64,000 bases of DNA from assembly GCF_010730195.1 (NCBI RefSeq), contig NZ_AP022613.1, positions 5,208,001 to 5,272,000 on the forward strand. Reading direction: 5' to 3'. The notes under the pieces are model-generated. The model made no database searches and was not told the origin of the DNA. It saw nothing but the letters and a program-made list of their open reading frames with translations. The first letter of the stretch is position 1; every line of letters begins with the position of its first letter. Below are positions 7,944 to 15,987 of the stretch, piece by piece. Source of the DNA: Mycobacterium conspicuum (lineage in GTDB: Bacteria; Actinomycetota; Actinomycetes; Mycobacteriales; Mycobacteriaceae). Both the position numbers and the translations under genes were made by a program.

Positions 7944-9524
7944 ATGGCGCGCTCCGGCGGGGCGCATCGTCGCCACCGCGCCAGACGTCGGCCGTCGCGG
8001 TTCCGCACGGGGCTGACCCGGGCCGTCATGACCCTCGCATCGGTGGTGGCGGTGCTGCTGACCGGCGCCGGGTACTGGGTGGCGCATGGTGCCCTGGGCG
8101 GCATCACCGTGTCGGACGCGCTGAGCCCGGACGACCCGCGATCCACCGGCGACAACATGAATATCCTGCTCATCGGGCTGGACTCGCGCAAAGACCAGGA
8201 CGGCAACGACCTGCCCTGGTCGATCCTGAAGCAACTGCACGCCGGCGATTCCGATGACGGCGGCTACAACACCAACACGCTGATACTCGTGCACGTCGGG
8301 GCCGACGGGAAGGTCGTCGCCTTCTCGATCCCCCGCGACGACTGGGTGCCGTTTAACGGCGTACCGGGCTACAACCACATCAAGATCAAGGAGGCCTACG
8401 GGCTGACCAAGCAGTACGTCGCGCAGAAGCTGGCCAACCAGGGCGGGAGCAGCCAGCGGGAACTCGAGACCAAGGGTCGCGAGGCCGGCCGGGCCGCGAC
8501 CCTGCGCGCGGTACGCAGCCTGACCGGCGTTCCCATCGACTACTTCGCCGAGATCAATCTGGCCGGCTTCTACGACTTGGCCCAGACCCTGGGCGGCGTC
8601 GACGTGTGCCTGAACCACGCCGTCTACGACTCGTATTCCGGCGCCGACTTCCCGGCCGGCCCCCAGCGGCTCAATGCGTCACAGGCCCTGGCGTTCGTCC
8701 GGCAGCGTCACGAGCTGGAGAACGGGGACCTGGACCGCACCCACCGCCAGCAGGCGTTCATTTCCTCGGTCATGCGGGAGCTGCAGGCCGCCGGCACGTT
8801 CACCAACATCGACAAGCTCAAGAGCCTGATGGCCGTGGCGCGCAAAGACGTGGTGCTGTCGGCCGGCTGGGACGAGGAGCTGATCCAACGATTGGGCGGC
8901 CTGGCCGGCGGAAACGTCGAGTTCCGGACGCTGCCGGTGGTGCGCTACGACGACATCGACGGCCAGAGCGTCAACATCATCGACCCGGCCGCGATCAAGG
9001 CGGAGGTGGCCGCCGCCATCGGTGGAGCCGGCTCGACGGCGCAGACCGCGCCGACGACGAGCACAGCCAGCAAACCCAACCCGGCCACGGTCGTCGACGT
9101 GGTCAACTCCGGCAGCATGAGCGGGCTCGCCAGTGAGGTGTCGCGCGCACTGAAGAAGCGCGGCTACACCATGGGCCAGGTCCGGGACCGCAACGCCGGC
9201 GAGCCGTCGTCGTCCACGATCGAGTACGGCGCCGGCGCCGACAGCGACGCCCGCAACCTGGCCACGCTGCTCGGCCTCGACGCTCCAAAACAACCGGATT
9301 CCAGCATCCAGCCCGGACACATCCGGGTCACCGTGGACACCAACTACTCATTGCCCGCGGCCGAGGACACCACCAGCGACGACACCACCACCACCACCAC
9401 GACGACCACCACGACGACCAGCAAGTCCGATAAGTACGGGTACGGGTACGACACCACCAGCACCTATCCCACCCCCGACCAGGGCAAGCCGATCGACGGC
9501 GGCGGGGTGCCCTGCGTTAACTAG
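7944..9524 (+). CDS. cpsA: LytR-CpsA-Psr (LCP) family cell-wall ligase
   Basis: 526 aa. A basic cytoplasmic N-terminus is followed by one transmembrane helix (about residues 28-50). The LCP domain comes next: LLIGLDSRKDQDGND, FSIPRDDWV and QALAFVRQRHELENGDLDR carry the conserved Asp/Arg that bind the pyrophosphate of lipid-linked substrates. A C-terminal LytR_C domain (TVVDVVNSG onward) precedes a Thr-rich, low-complexity tail. LCP proteins in mycobacteria attach arabinogalactan to peptidoglycan. H37Rv CpsA (Rv3484) is also linked to intracellular survival. The gene position next to an SDR and otsA fits Rv3484 orthology. Confidence 0.9.
   Translation: MARSGGAHRRHRARRRPSRFRTGLTRAVMTLASVVAVLLTGAGYWVAHGALGGITVSDALSPDDPRSTGDNMNILLIGLDSRKDQDGNDLPWSILKQLHAGDSDDGGYNTNTLILVHVGADGKVVAFSIPRDDWVPFNGVPGYNHIKIKEAYGLTKQYVAQKLANQGGSSQRELETKGREAGRAATLRAVRSLTGVPIDYFAEINLAGFYDLAQTLGGVDVCLNHAVYDSYSGADFPAGPQRLNASQALAFVRQRHELENGDLDRTHRQQAFISSVMRELQAAGTFTNIDKLKSLMAVARKDVVLSAGWDEELIQRLGGLAGGNVEFRTLPVVRYDDIDGQSVNIIDPAAIKAEVAAAIGGAGSTAQTAPTTSTASKPNPATVVDVVNSGSMSGLASEVSRALKKRGYTMGQVRDRNAGEPSSSTIEYGAGADSDARNLATLLGLDAPKQPDSSIQPGHIRVTVDTNYSLPAAEDTTSDDTTTTTTTTTTTTSKSDKYGYGYDTTSTYPTPDQGKPIDGGGVPCVN
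9381..9420 (+). repeat. ACC/ACG trinucleotide tract coding for polythreonine
   Basis: A run of ACC and ACG codons encodes 12 consecutive threonines in the extracytoplasmic tail of CpsA, near residue 480. It is prone to length change without loss of frame. Confidence 0.8.
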
Positions 9525-9551
9525 CTAGTCGCGCTATCCAACTCGCCGCCA

Positions 9552-10343
9552 TCAGGCGTGCGTGCCGCCGTCGATGCGGATCTCGGTGCCGGTGATCCAG
9601 GCGCCGTCGTCGGACACCAGCATGGCGATGACGCCGGCGATCGCGGACGGCTCAGCCATCCCGGCGCCGCTGGATTCCACCGTCGTCGGCAGGATCGGCA
9701 TCAGCCTGGGGAACAACGACCAGTCGGCGTCTTGGGGAATGTATCCGCCGGTCGCGTCGGTAATGCCGGACTTGATGCTGCCGGGTGCCACGCACGCCGC
9801 ACGCAGGCCCTGCTTGGCGTACTCGAGCGCCAAGGCGTGGGTGAAGGACTGGATGCCGCCCTTGCTGGCGGCGTAGGCGGCCATGTAGGGGTGGGCGAAC
9901 GCGGCCGAGGTGGAGCTGAAGTTGACGATCGCGCTGCGCGGGTTCGCCAACAGCGCCGGCAACGCTTCGCGCACCACCAGGAACGTGCCGGTCAGGTTGA
10001 TGTTGATGATCTGATTCCACAGCTCGGTGCTGGTCTCGTGGGTGTGGGTGGCCCGCAGTATGCCGGCGGCGTTGACCAGCGAGTCCAGCCCGCCGAGCCG
10101 CTCGACCGCCCAGCGCACGCCGTCGACCACGGAGCTCTCGTCGCCGACGTTCATTTCGCGCGTTGTCAGCCGCTCACCCGTCGCGGCCTCGTCCGCCTGC
10201 GCCTGGGTCTTGGCCAAGCCGTCCGCCGCGATGTCGGCGCCCACCACCGCCGCACCCTCGTCCAGCAGCCGCAGCGCGGTGGCCTGGCCGATGCCCGACG
10301 CCGCGCCGGTCACCAGGATCCGCTTGCCTTCGAGTCGGTTCAT
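9552..10343 (-). CDS. Short-chain dehydrogenase/reductase (Rv3485c position)
   Basis: 263 aa from the ATG at 10343 (MNRLEGKR); the longer frame lacks support. Motifs are TGAASGIG for the cofactor, VNAAG, a Ser in IVNFSSTSA and YAASK, with a C-terminal GTEIRIDGG typical of the classical family. It is convergent with cpsA and follows another SDR on the same strand (55-bp gap). By position it corresponds to the H37Rv SDR Rv3485c. The substrate is unknown. Confidence 0.85.
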   Translation of the reverse strand: MNRLEGKRILVTGAASGIGQATALRLLDEGAAVVGADIAADGLAKTQAQADEAATGERLTTREMNVGDESSVVDGVRWAVERLGGLDSLVNAAGILRATHTHETSTELWNQIININLTGTFLVVREALPALLANPRSAIVNFSSTSAAFAHPYMAAYAASKGGIQSFTHALALEYAKQGLRAACVAPGSIKSGITDATGGYIPQDADWSLFPRLMPILPTTVESSGAGMAEPSAIAGVIAMLVSDDGAWITGTEIRIDGGTHA

Positions 10344-10398
10344 GCGGTCATCATCGCAACCAGCGGCCCGATTGCGGCCCAAAACACCGAAGGCCGCC

Positions 10399-11229
10399 TC
10401 ATACCACTCCGCGCAGCCCGTCGGCCCCGAACACGGGCTCGAGCATCGCGGAAAAGTCCGGGCCGCGTCGCAGCATCACGCCGCCGTCGACGTTGATGAT
10501 CTGCCCGGTGACGTAGCTGGCCGCATCGCTGAGCAAAAACAGCGCCACGTTGGCGATGTCTTCCACCTCGCCGGGGCGCGGCAACGGCGTGATGATCCGG
10601 TAGTCCTCACTCAATTCGGGCGAATCCAGTATCGGCGCAACGAGTTCCGTGCGAATCAGCCCCGGGCGAATGCTGTTCACCCGCACCCAGGATGGGCCGA
10701 GTTCGTCGGCGGCCAGTTGCATGATGTGGTCCAGCGCGGACTTGCCGACCCCGTAGGCGCCGAACCAGCGGTGGGTGTTGCTGGCCGCGATCGACGAGAT
10801 GCCGACGAACGAACCGCCGCCGCCGCGCACCATCTCGCGCGCGGAGTGCTTGAGCACGTACATGGTGCCGTTGACGTTGAGGTCGATGGTCCGGCGCCAC
10901 GCCTCCGAATCGATCTGGGTGATCGGTCCGATGGTCTCCGACCCACCGGCGCAGTGCACCACGCCGTGCAGCCGGCCGTGCCAGGCCGTGACGGCGTCGA
11001 CCGCGCGGGTGGTCTCGTCCTCGTTGGTGATGTCGGCGGGCTCGAAGCGAATCGAGCCTTCGGCGTTGAGTGCCTCGATCTCTTCGACGGCGGCCGTCAA
11101 CTTGTCCGGATTGCGGCCGATGATCATGACCGACGCACCGGCACCGACCAGGGCGGATGCCACGCCCTTGCCGATTCCGCTGCCACCACCGGTGACCAGG
11201 TACGTGCGGTCTTGGAATGAAAGCTGCAC
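10399..11229 (-). CDS. Short-chain dehydrogenase/reductase with upstream KstR-like box
   Basis: 276 aa from a GTG at 11229-11227, preceded by AAGGGG. It shows TGGGSGIGKG, HCAGG in the NAG position, a SSIAASN serine region and YGVGK as the YxxxK motif, so it is an atypical but complete classical SDR. It is followed by a second SDR on the same strand. A perfect match to the KstR palindrome 30 bp upstream suggests a possible sterol-responsive oxidoreductase. No steroid specificity can be read from the protein itself. Confidence 0.85.
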   Translation of the reverse strand: MQLSFQDRTYLVTGGGSGIGKGVASALVGAGASVMIIGRNPDKLTAAVEEIEALNAEGSIRFEPADITNEDETTRAVDAVTAWHGRLHGVVHCAGGSETIGPITQIDSEAWRRTIDLNVNGTMYVLKHSAREMVRGGGGSFVGISSIAASNTHRWFGAYGVGKSALDHIMQLAADELGPSWVRVNSIRPGLIRTELVAPILDSPELSEDYRIITPLPRPGEVEDIANVALFLLSDAASYVTGQIINVDGGVMLRRGPDFSAMLEPVFGADGLRGVV

Positions 11230-11258
11230 GGTGCGCCCCTTAGAAAGCCGCAGAGAAC

Positions 11259-11272
11259 TGAAACAAGTTCCA
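11259..11272. promoter_or_regulatory. KstR-like palindrome upstream of an SDR
   Basis: TGAAACAAGTTCCA fits TnnAACnnGTTnnA at all fixed positions and lies in the 87-bp gap between the SDR start (11229) and the enoyl-CoA hydratase stop (11317). One chance match per 64 kb would not be surprising, so binding is uncertain. Confidence 0.4.
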
Positions 11273-11316
11273 GTTATCGAACCATGCGTCAGACGTCGCG
11301 ACGACGCGCCCCCGGG

Positions 11317-12246
11317 CTACGGCGTATCGCGGCGAGCCACCTTGGTCGGCTTCGCGTCGCGCCAGTCCTCGACGTGCGGCGGCTGGCCGACCGGCCACCT
11401 GTTCTCGTTGAAGGCTGCCCAGTGCGCATGCCCGAGCAGATGTACGTGGAACGCGTGCCGCAACGCCTCGGTGTAACCCATCGCGTCGGAGGCGGCGTTG
11501 ACCGAATCTTTGATCAGCAGCGACGCCATCGTCGGGCGCTCGGCGATCCGCCGCGCGAATTCCAGCGTCTTCTCCTCTAACTCGTCGACGGCGAAGACCT
11601 TGGACACCATGCCCAGCCGGTGAGCTTCGTCGGCATCGATCGAATCACCGGTCAGCAGAAGCTCTTTGGCCTTGCGGGGCCCGAATTCCCAAGGATGCGC
11701 ATAGTATTCGACGCCCGGCATGCCGAGACGAACGGCGACGACGTCGCTGAACTTCGCATTGTCGGCGGCAACGATCAGGTCGCACGCCCAGATCAGCATC
11801 AGGCCGGCCGAGATGGCGTTGCCCTGCACCTGCGCGATGGTGATCTTGCGCAGATCACGCCAGCGGCAAGTGTTTTCGAAGAAGTAGTGCCACTCCTGGT
11901 GGTACAGCTTCTCCACGATCGGCTCGAGCGTGGCGCCGCGAGAACGGAAACTCGGATGCTGCCCCGGTCCGGGTGCGCGCTCCGCGAGGGCCTGCTCGGA
12001 GCCCAGGTCGTGGCCGGCGGAGAAGTTTTTGCCGCGCGCAGCGAGGATCACCACGCGGACGGTGTCGTCGGCCTCGGCCCGACCGAACGCCTCGTCGAGC
12101 TGAACCAGCAGCCCGCGACTTTGCGCGTTGTGGGCCTCGGGCCGGTTGAGCCAGATCCGGGCGATGCGCCCCTCGTCGAGAGTTTCGTAGGCCACCAGCT
12201 CCGCAGCGTTGGTTGCCTCGGCGCCGGCTTTCTCGGAGAGTGTCAT
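11317..12246 (-). CDS. Enoyl-CoA hydratase/isomerase family protein
   Basis: 309 aa from the ATG at 12246; in-frame sequence further upstream belongs to the intergenic region. The crotonase fold is shown by IARIWLNRPEAHNAQ, the oxyanion-hole segment GKNFSAGHDL and QGNAISAGLMLIWACDL. A long insertion after the first motif (a Pro/Arg-rich stretch ahead of an FFENTCRWR segment) makes it larger than simple hydratases. It hydrates or isomerises an enoyl-CoA of unknown chain. It is divergent from the small protein and otsA. Confidence 0.87.
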   Translation of the reverse strand: MTLSEKAGAEATNAAELVAYETLDEGRIARIWLNRPEAHNAQSRGLLVQLDEAFGRAEADDTVRVVILAARGKNFSAGHDLGSEQALAERAPGPGQHPSFRSRGATLEPIVEKLYHQEWHYFFENTCRWRDLRKITIAQVQGNAISAGLMLIWACDLIVAADNAKFSDVVAVRLGMPGVEYYAHPWEFGPRKAKELLLTGDSIDADEAHRLGMVSKVFAVDELEEKTLEFARRIAERPTMASLLIKDSVNAASDAMGYTEALRHAFHVHLLGHAHWAAFNENRWPVGQPPHVEDWRDAKPTKVARRDTP

Positions 12247-12395
12247 TCCGCCCACCTCGTTCGTTGTCGTCAGACCCTGCCTGGGTTTACACATTACGGC
12301 CAGTCTGTAAGCGCACGCCCGCCGGGTCGGGTGTCTGACCAGGTGACGCCGACACATGCCTGCGAGCGAATATCAGCGTCGCCTACAGTTATGTC

Positions 12396-12560
12396 ATGCC
12401 TACGAAATCGGATGCCGGCGAGATCGGCGACGTCGAGCCGCTAGCCGACCACACCGCCAGCCAGGCCAGGCGCGTCGTCGCCGCGTACGCGAACGACGCG
12501 GACGAATGCAGGGTGTTTCTGTCCATGCTCGGTATTGGGCCGGCAAAGCTCGAGACGTAG
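12396..12560 (+). CDS. 54-aa conserved protein directly abutting otsA (Rv3489-like)
   Basis: A short reading frame from the ATG at 12396 to the TAG at 12558-12560; the otsA ATG follows with no spacer. The product is acidic at the start and ends with VFLSMLGIGPAKLET. The size and position match the 55-aa Rv3489 upstream of otsA in H37Rv (from memory). Immediate adjacency suggests translational coupling with otsA. No function is known to me. Confidence 0.75.
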   Translation: MPTKSDAGEIGDVEPLADHTASQARRVVAAYANDADECRVFLSMLGIGPAKLET

Positions 12561-14123
12561 ATGTCTCCCGGGGGAGGCGCAAACTCGCAAGCATCCAAGT
12601 CAGCGAAGTCGGAGCGCTACGGGGACTCCGACTTCGTCGTGGTGGCCAATCGACTGCCGGTCGATTTGGAGCGGCTTCCCGACGGCACGACCACCTGGAA
12701 ACGCAGCCCGGGCGGCCTGGTCACGGCCCTGGAGCCGCTGCTGCGTCGCCGGCGCGGCGCCTGGGTCGGCTGGGCCGGCCTGCCATCCGACCGCGATGAC
12801 GACCTCGAGGTGGACGACAAACCGATCGTCCAGGACGACCTGACCCTGCACCAGGTGCCGCTGTCCACCGAGGACATCGCCCAGTACTACGAAGGTTTCT
12901 CGAACGCGACGCTGTGGCCGCTCTACCACGACGTCATCGTCAAGCCGATCTACCACCGCGAATGGTGGGACCGCTACGTCGTGGTCAACCGCCGGTTCGC
13001 CGAAGCCGCGGCGCGCGTCGCCGCGCGCGACGGGACGGTATGGGTGCAGGATTACCAACTGCAGTTGGTGCCGCAGATGCTGCGCACGCTGCGGCCCGAC
13101 CTGACCATCGGGTTCTTTCTGCACATCCCGTTCCCCCCGGTCGAGCTGTTCATGCAGATGCCTTGGCGCACCGAGATCATCGAAGGTCTGCTCGGCGCCG
13201 ACCTGGTGGGATTCCATCTGGTGGGCGGTGCGCAGAACTTTCTGATCCTGTCGCGACGGCTGCTCGGCGCCAACACCTCTCGCGGAGCGGTCGGTGTGCG
13301 GTCGCGGTTCGGTGAGGTGCAGCTCGCGGCGACCGCGAGCACGGCGGAGCCGGGCGCAGCGGGGCGTCGCCCAGACCAGGAGGGCCGCAGGGTTCAGGTG
13401 GGCGCGTTTCCCATCTCCATCGACTCCCGCGAACTCGACCATGCCGCCGGCAGCCGAAGCGTCAAGACCCGGGCCCGCGAGATCCGGGCCGAATTGGGCA
13501 ACCCGCGCAAGATCCTGCTCGGCGTCGACCGGCTCGACTACACCAAGGGCATCGATGTTCGGCTGAAGGCCTTATCGGAATTGCTTGCCGAGAGTCGGGT
13601 TAAAGGCGACGACACCGTGCTGATTCAGTTGGCGACGCCGAGCCGCGAACGCGTGGAGAGCTATCAGATCCTGCGCAACGACATCGAACGACAGGTCGGA
13701 CACATCAACGGGGAGTACGGCGAGGTCGGTCACCCCGTGGTGCATTACATCCACCGTCCGGTGCCGCGCAACGAACTCATCGCATTCTTTGTCGCCGCGG
13801 ACGTCATGCTGGTCACCCCGTTACGGGATGGGATGAACCTCGTCGCCAAGGAGTACGTCGCGTGCCGTAGCGATCTCGGCGGCGCACTCGTGCTGTCCGA
13901 ATTCACCGGTGCCGCCACCGAACTCAAGCAGGCCTACCTGGTCAACCCGCACGACCTGGAAGGGGTCAAGGATTCCATCGAGGCGGCGCTCAACCAGCCG
14001 GTCGAGGAGGGGCGGCGCCGGATGCGCGCGCTGCGACGCCAGGTGCTCGCCCACGACGTGGACCGCTGGGCACGCTCATTCCTGGATGCGCTCGCCGAGG
14101 CGCACCCGCGCAACACCAAATAG
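12561..14123 (+). CDS. otsA: Trehalose-6-phosphate synthase OtsA with internal insertion
   Basis: 520 aa glycosyltransferase family 20 enzyme making trehalose-6-phosphate from UDP/ADP-glucose and glucose-6-phosphate, in the cytosol. Clear motifs: VVVANRLPVDLE, SPGGLVTALEP, VWVQDYQLQLVP, FFLHIPFPP, LGVDRLDYTKGI and TPLRDGMNLVAKEYVA. Residues about 255-277 form an Ala/Gly/Arg-rich insertion between RFGEV and VGAFPIS. In the H37Rv protein (about 500 aa, from memory) this linker is only a few residues. The start directly follows the TAG of the 54-aa gene. Confidence 0.95.
   Translation: MSPGGGANSQASKSAKSERYGDSDFVVVANRLPVDLERLPDGTTTWKRSPGGLVTALEPLLRRRRGAWVGWAGLPSDRDDDLEVDDKPIVQDDLTLHQVPLSTEDIAQYYEGFSNATLWPLYHDVIVKPIYHREWWDRYVVVNRRFAEAAARVAARDGTVWVQDYQLQLVPQMLRTLRPDLTIGFFLHIPFPPVELFMQMPWRTEIIEGLLGADLVGFHLVGGAQNFLILSRRLLGANTSRGAVGVRSRFGEVQLAATASTAEPGAAGRRPDQEGRRVQVGAFPISIDSRELDHAAGSRSVKTRAREIRAELGNPRKILLGVDRLDYTKGIDVRLKALSELLAESRVKGDDTVLIQLATPSRERVESYQILRNDIERQVGHINGEYGEVGHPVVHYIHRPVPRNELIAFFVAADVMLVTPLRDGMNLVAKEYVACRSDLGGALVLSEFTGAATELKQAYLVNPHDLEGVKDSIEAALNQPVEEGRRRMRALRRQVLAHDVDRWARSFLDALAEAHPRNTK
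13323..13391 (+). repeat. In-frame palindromic, low-complexity insertion within otsA
   Basis: It opens with the inverted repeat CTCGCGG-cga-CCGCGAG (13323-13339) and continues with GC-rich sequence that also folds (GGGCG...CGCCC). It encodes about 23 residues absent from the family consensus, so it resembles insertion of a small palindromic element that kept the frame. Confidence 0.5.
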
Positions 14124-14191
14124 CCGCGACGAACCCATGGCATTGCCTGCGGATCGCTGTGATACTCAGATGCAGCGTGAAGGGAGGCACT

Positions 14192-14773
14192 ATGAAAAGG
14201 ATCCGTCGCGCGCTAGCCGGAGCTGCCGGCGTCTGCTCGGCCGTTGCACTCGGCATCGCGCTCGAATCCGGCGACCCGGCTAGTGCGATCGGCCCGCCTC
14301 CGGACGGCAACTACTCCTACAACCAGGCCGGCGTGTCCGGAGTCACGTGGACGATCACGGCGCTGTGCGATCAGCCGTCCGGAACCCGCAACATGAACGA
14401 CTATTCGGACCCAATCGTTTTCGCGATGAACTGCGCGCTGAACATTGTGAGCTCGACGGACGAACAGCTCACCGCCGCGGACAAGCTGCAGAACTTCAGC
14501 GGCCGGGCCCGCATGAGCGGCATGCTGTGGACCGTATCGGTGGATCGCGCCGATGGCGTGTCGTGCCCGGGCGGCGGCACCGCACCGTCCTCCGAAACCT
14601 ATGCGTTCAGCGACGAAACGCTCACCGGCACACACACTTCGTTGCACGGCGCCGTCTGCGGCCTGCCGTCGGATATGAAAAAGACGCCGTTCTCGCTGCA
14701 ACTGGTCGGGCCGCCGCCCAGCCCCATCCAGCGATACCCGATGCAATGCAACAACATTGCTATCTGCTACTGA
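14192..14773 (+). CDS. Secreted hypothetical protein (Rv3491-like)
   Basis: 193 aa from the ATG at 14192, with Shine-Dalgarno AAGGGAGG at 14180-14187. An N-terminal signal peptide (MKRIRRALAGAAG, hydrophobic core, cleavage near ASA) precedes a cysteine-containing exported domain with repeated Trp/Thr segments (SGVTWTITALC, SGMLWTVSV). The last residues CNNIAICY supply further cysteines, suggesting disulfides. It follows otsA and is convergent with the mce4 operon, as in H37Rv. No catalytic motif is visible; function unknown. Confidence 0.82.
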   Translation: MKRIRRALAGAAGVCSAVALGIALESGDPASAIGPPPDGNYSYNQAGVSGVTWTITALCDQPSGTRNMNDYSDPIVFAMNCALNIVSSTDEQLTAADKLQNFSGRARMSGMLWTVSVDRADGVSCPGGGTAPSSETYAFSDETLTGTHTSLHGAVCGLPSDMKKTPFSLQLVGPPPSPIQRYPMQCNNIAICY

Positions 14774-14776
14774 GCC

Positions 14777-15274
14777 CTAGATGGGTGTGATGTAGGCGAT
14801 CAGCCACTTGCCGCCGATGCGCTTGAAGTCGACGCGCAGCCGGCTGCCGTCGTAGACCGGCTGCTGCCGCGAGGTCTTGTCGGACACGGTGCGGTTCATG
14901 TAAACCATCACCGACGCCGAATCACGTTTGGCGGTAATCACTCCGGTGCCCACGACATTGGCCTGCACGACCACCTCGCGCTTCTTGGCTTCGGGAATGA
15001 TTTGCGCGTTGGCGCTTCGCTGGAACTCCTGGCGATATTCGGGCGTCAGCAAGGGATACGCGTCGGCGAGGCTGCGTTCGACGGTCTGATAGTCGTAGGC
15101 GAACACCTTCGGTATGTCGTCGGCCGCCTGATGGGGCAGCACCGCCCGCGCCGCCTCCTCGCCGCCGGCCTGTACCCGCTCCCAGTAGAACCAGCCACCG
15201 GCCGCGGACAAGCCGACGACGGCCAGGATCGCCAGGACGCCGGCGACGGTCAGCAGTCGTCGCCACCACCGCAT
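14777..15274 (-). CDS. mam4B: Mce-associated membrane protein Mam4B
   Basis: 165 aa: one N-terminal transmembrane helix (about residues 8-27), then a periplasmic SnoaL/VirB8-like domain (AYDYQTVERSLADAYPLLT, FKRIGGKWLIAYI). It is the last gene of the mce4 operon and overlaps mam4A by one base (TGATG). Mam proteins stabilise Mce transport complexes. The name follows the H37Rv gene order (Rv3492c). Confidence 0.88.
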   Translation of the reverse strand: MRWWRRLLTVAGVLAILAVVGLSAAGGWFYWERVQAGGEEAARAVLPHQAADDIPKVFAYDYQTVERSLADAYPLLTPEYRQEFQRSANAQIIPEAKKREVVVQANVVGTGVITAKRDSASVMVYMNRTVSDKTSRQQPVYDGSRLRVDFKRIGGKWLIAYITPI

Positions 15275-15987
15275 CAGTTGCCCCCGTCGGGATATTTCAA
15301 GTCGTAGCCGGTCATCTTGCCGGTCTCGTCCTCGTGCACGATGACCCGCAGGCGATAAGGCATGGACGGCTTGTTGACGCCTTCGGCGTCGGCGACCGTG
15401 ACCCGCACCGACACCAGCACCGAGGCGTTGTCCTCGACCTTGTCGATGTCTTCCAAAGCGGCACCGTTGATCACGGCTTCCGACGAGGCGTTGGTGGCCC
15501 GGAACAGGCCCTTGAGGTTATCGACGTTGTTGTTGGCGCCGAGCATGCCGCGCAGTGGGCCGCTGGTGCCGTTGACGAACCGGTTCACGCTCTCGTCGAT
15601 GTTGTCCTGCCGGTAGCTGAACATGTTGACCACCGTCTGCGTGGCGGTGTCGACGAAGCGCTGTTCGCGCGCCCGTTCGGCCTCGGTATGCCGGTGCTGG
15701 ACGATCAGCACTGCCTGGCACCCGGCGAGCGCGCCGATTGCCAACAGCGCCGCGGCAAACGAGATCCACCCGACCAGGACCCGGTTCGGCTGCCGTCGTG
15801 GCGGCGGCTTGACGCGCGCCGGCTTCTTGGCGGCGCGCTTGGGGGCCGACTCGGCCTTGACGGTCGCGGCGGCAGTCGCGACAACCGTTGTCTCAGAGCC
15901 TGATTCGGGCCTCGCGGGGCCGGCGGCGCGGAATGCGCGCCGCCGAACGCGCTGCGTGGGCTGCCGTGTCGTCTCTAGCTCCGCCAC
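15274..15987 (-). CDS. mam4A: Mce-associated membrane protein Mam4A
   Basis: 237 aa from the GTG at 15987. A long basic, Ala/Lys/Pro-rich cytoplasmic N-terminus (about 1-68) precedes one transmembrane helix (about 70-92) and a periplasmic domain homologous in layout to Mam4B (VVNMFSYRQDNIDESVNRFVNG). The GTG overlaps the mce4F stop. It probably helps assemble or stabilise the Mce4 sterol importer. It corresponds to Rv3493c by order. Confidence 0.88.
   Translation of the reverse strand: MAELETTRQPTQRVRRRAFRAAGPARPESGSETTVVATAAATVKAESAPKRAAKKPARVKPPPRRQPNRVLVGWISFAAALLAIGALAGCQAVLIVQHRHTEAERAREQRFVDTATQTVVNMFSYRQDNIDESVNRFVNGTSGPLRGMLGANNNVDNLKGLFRATNASSEAVINGAALEDIDKVEDNASVLVSVRVTVADAEGVNKPSMPYRLRVIVHEDETGKMTGYDLKYPDGGN

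Noticed and set aside
12287..12310. Inverted pentamers TTACA...TGTAA upstream of the enoyl-CoA hydratase
   Set aside because: The arms are only five bases with a long spacer; too weak to call an operator.
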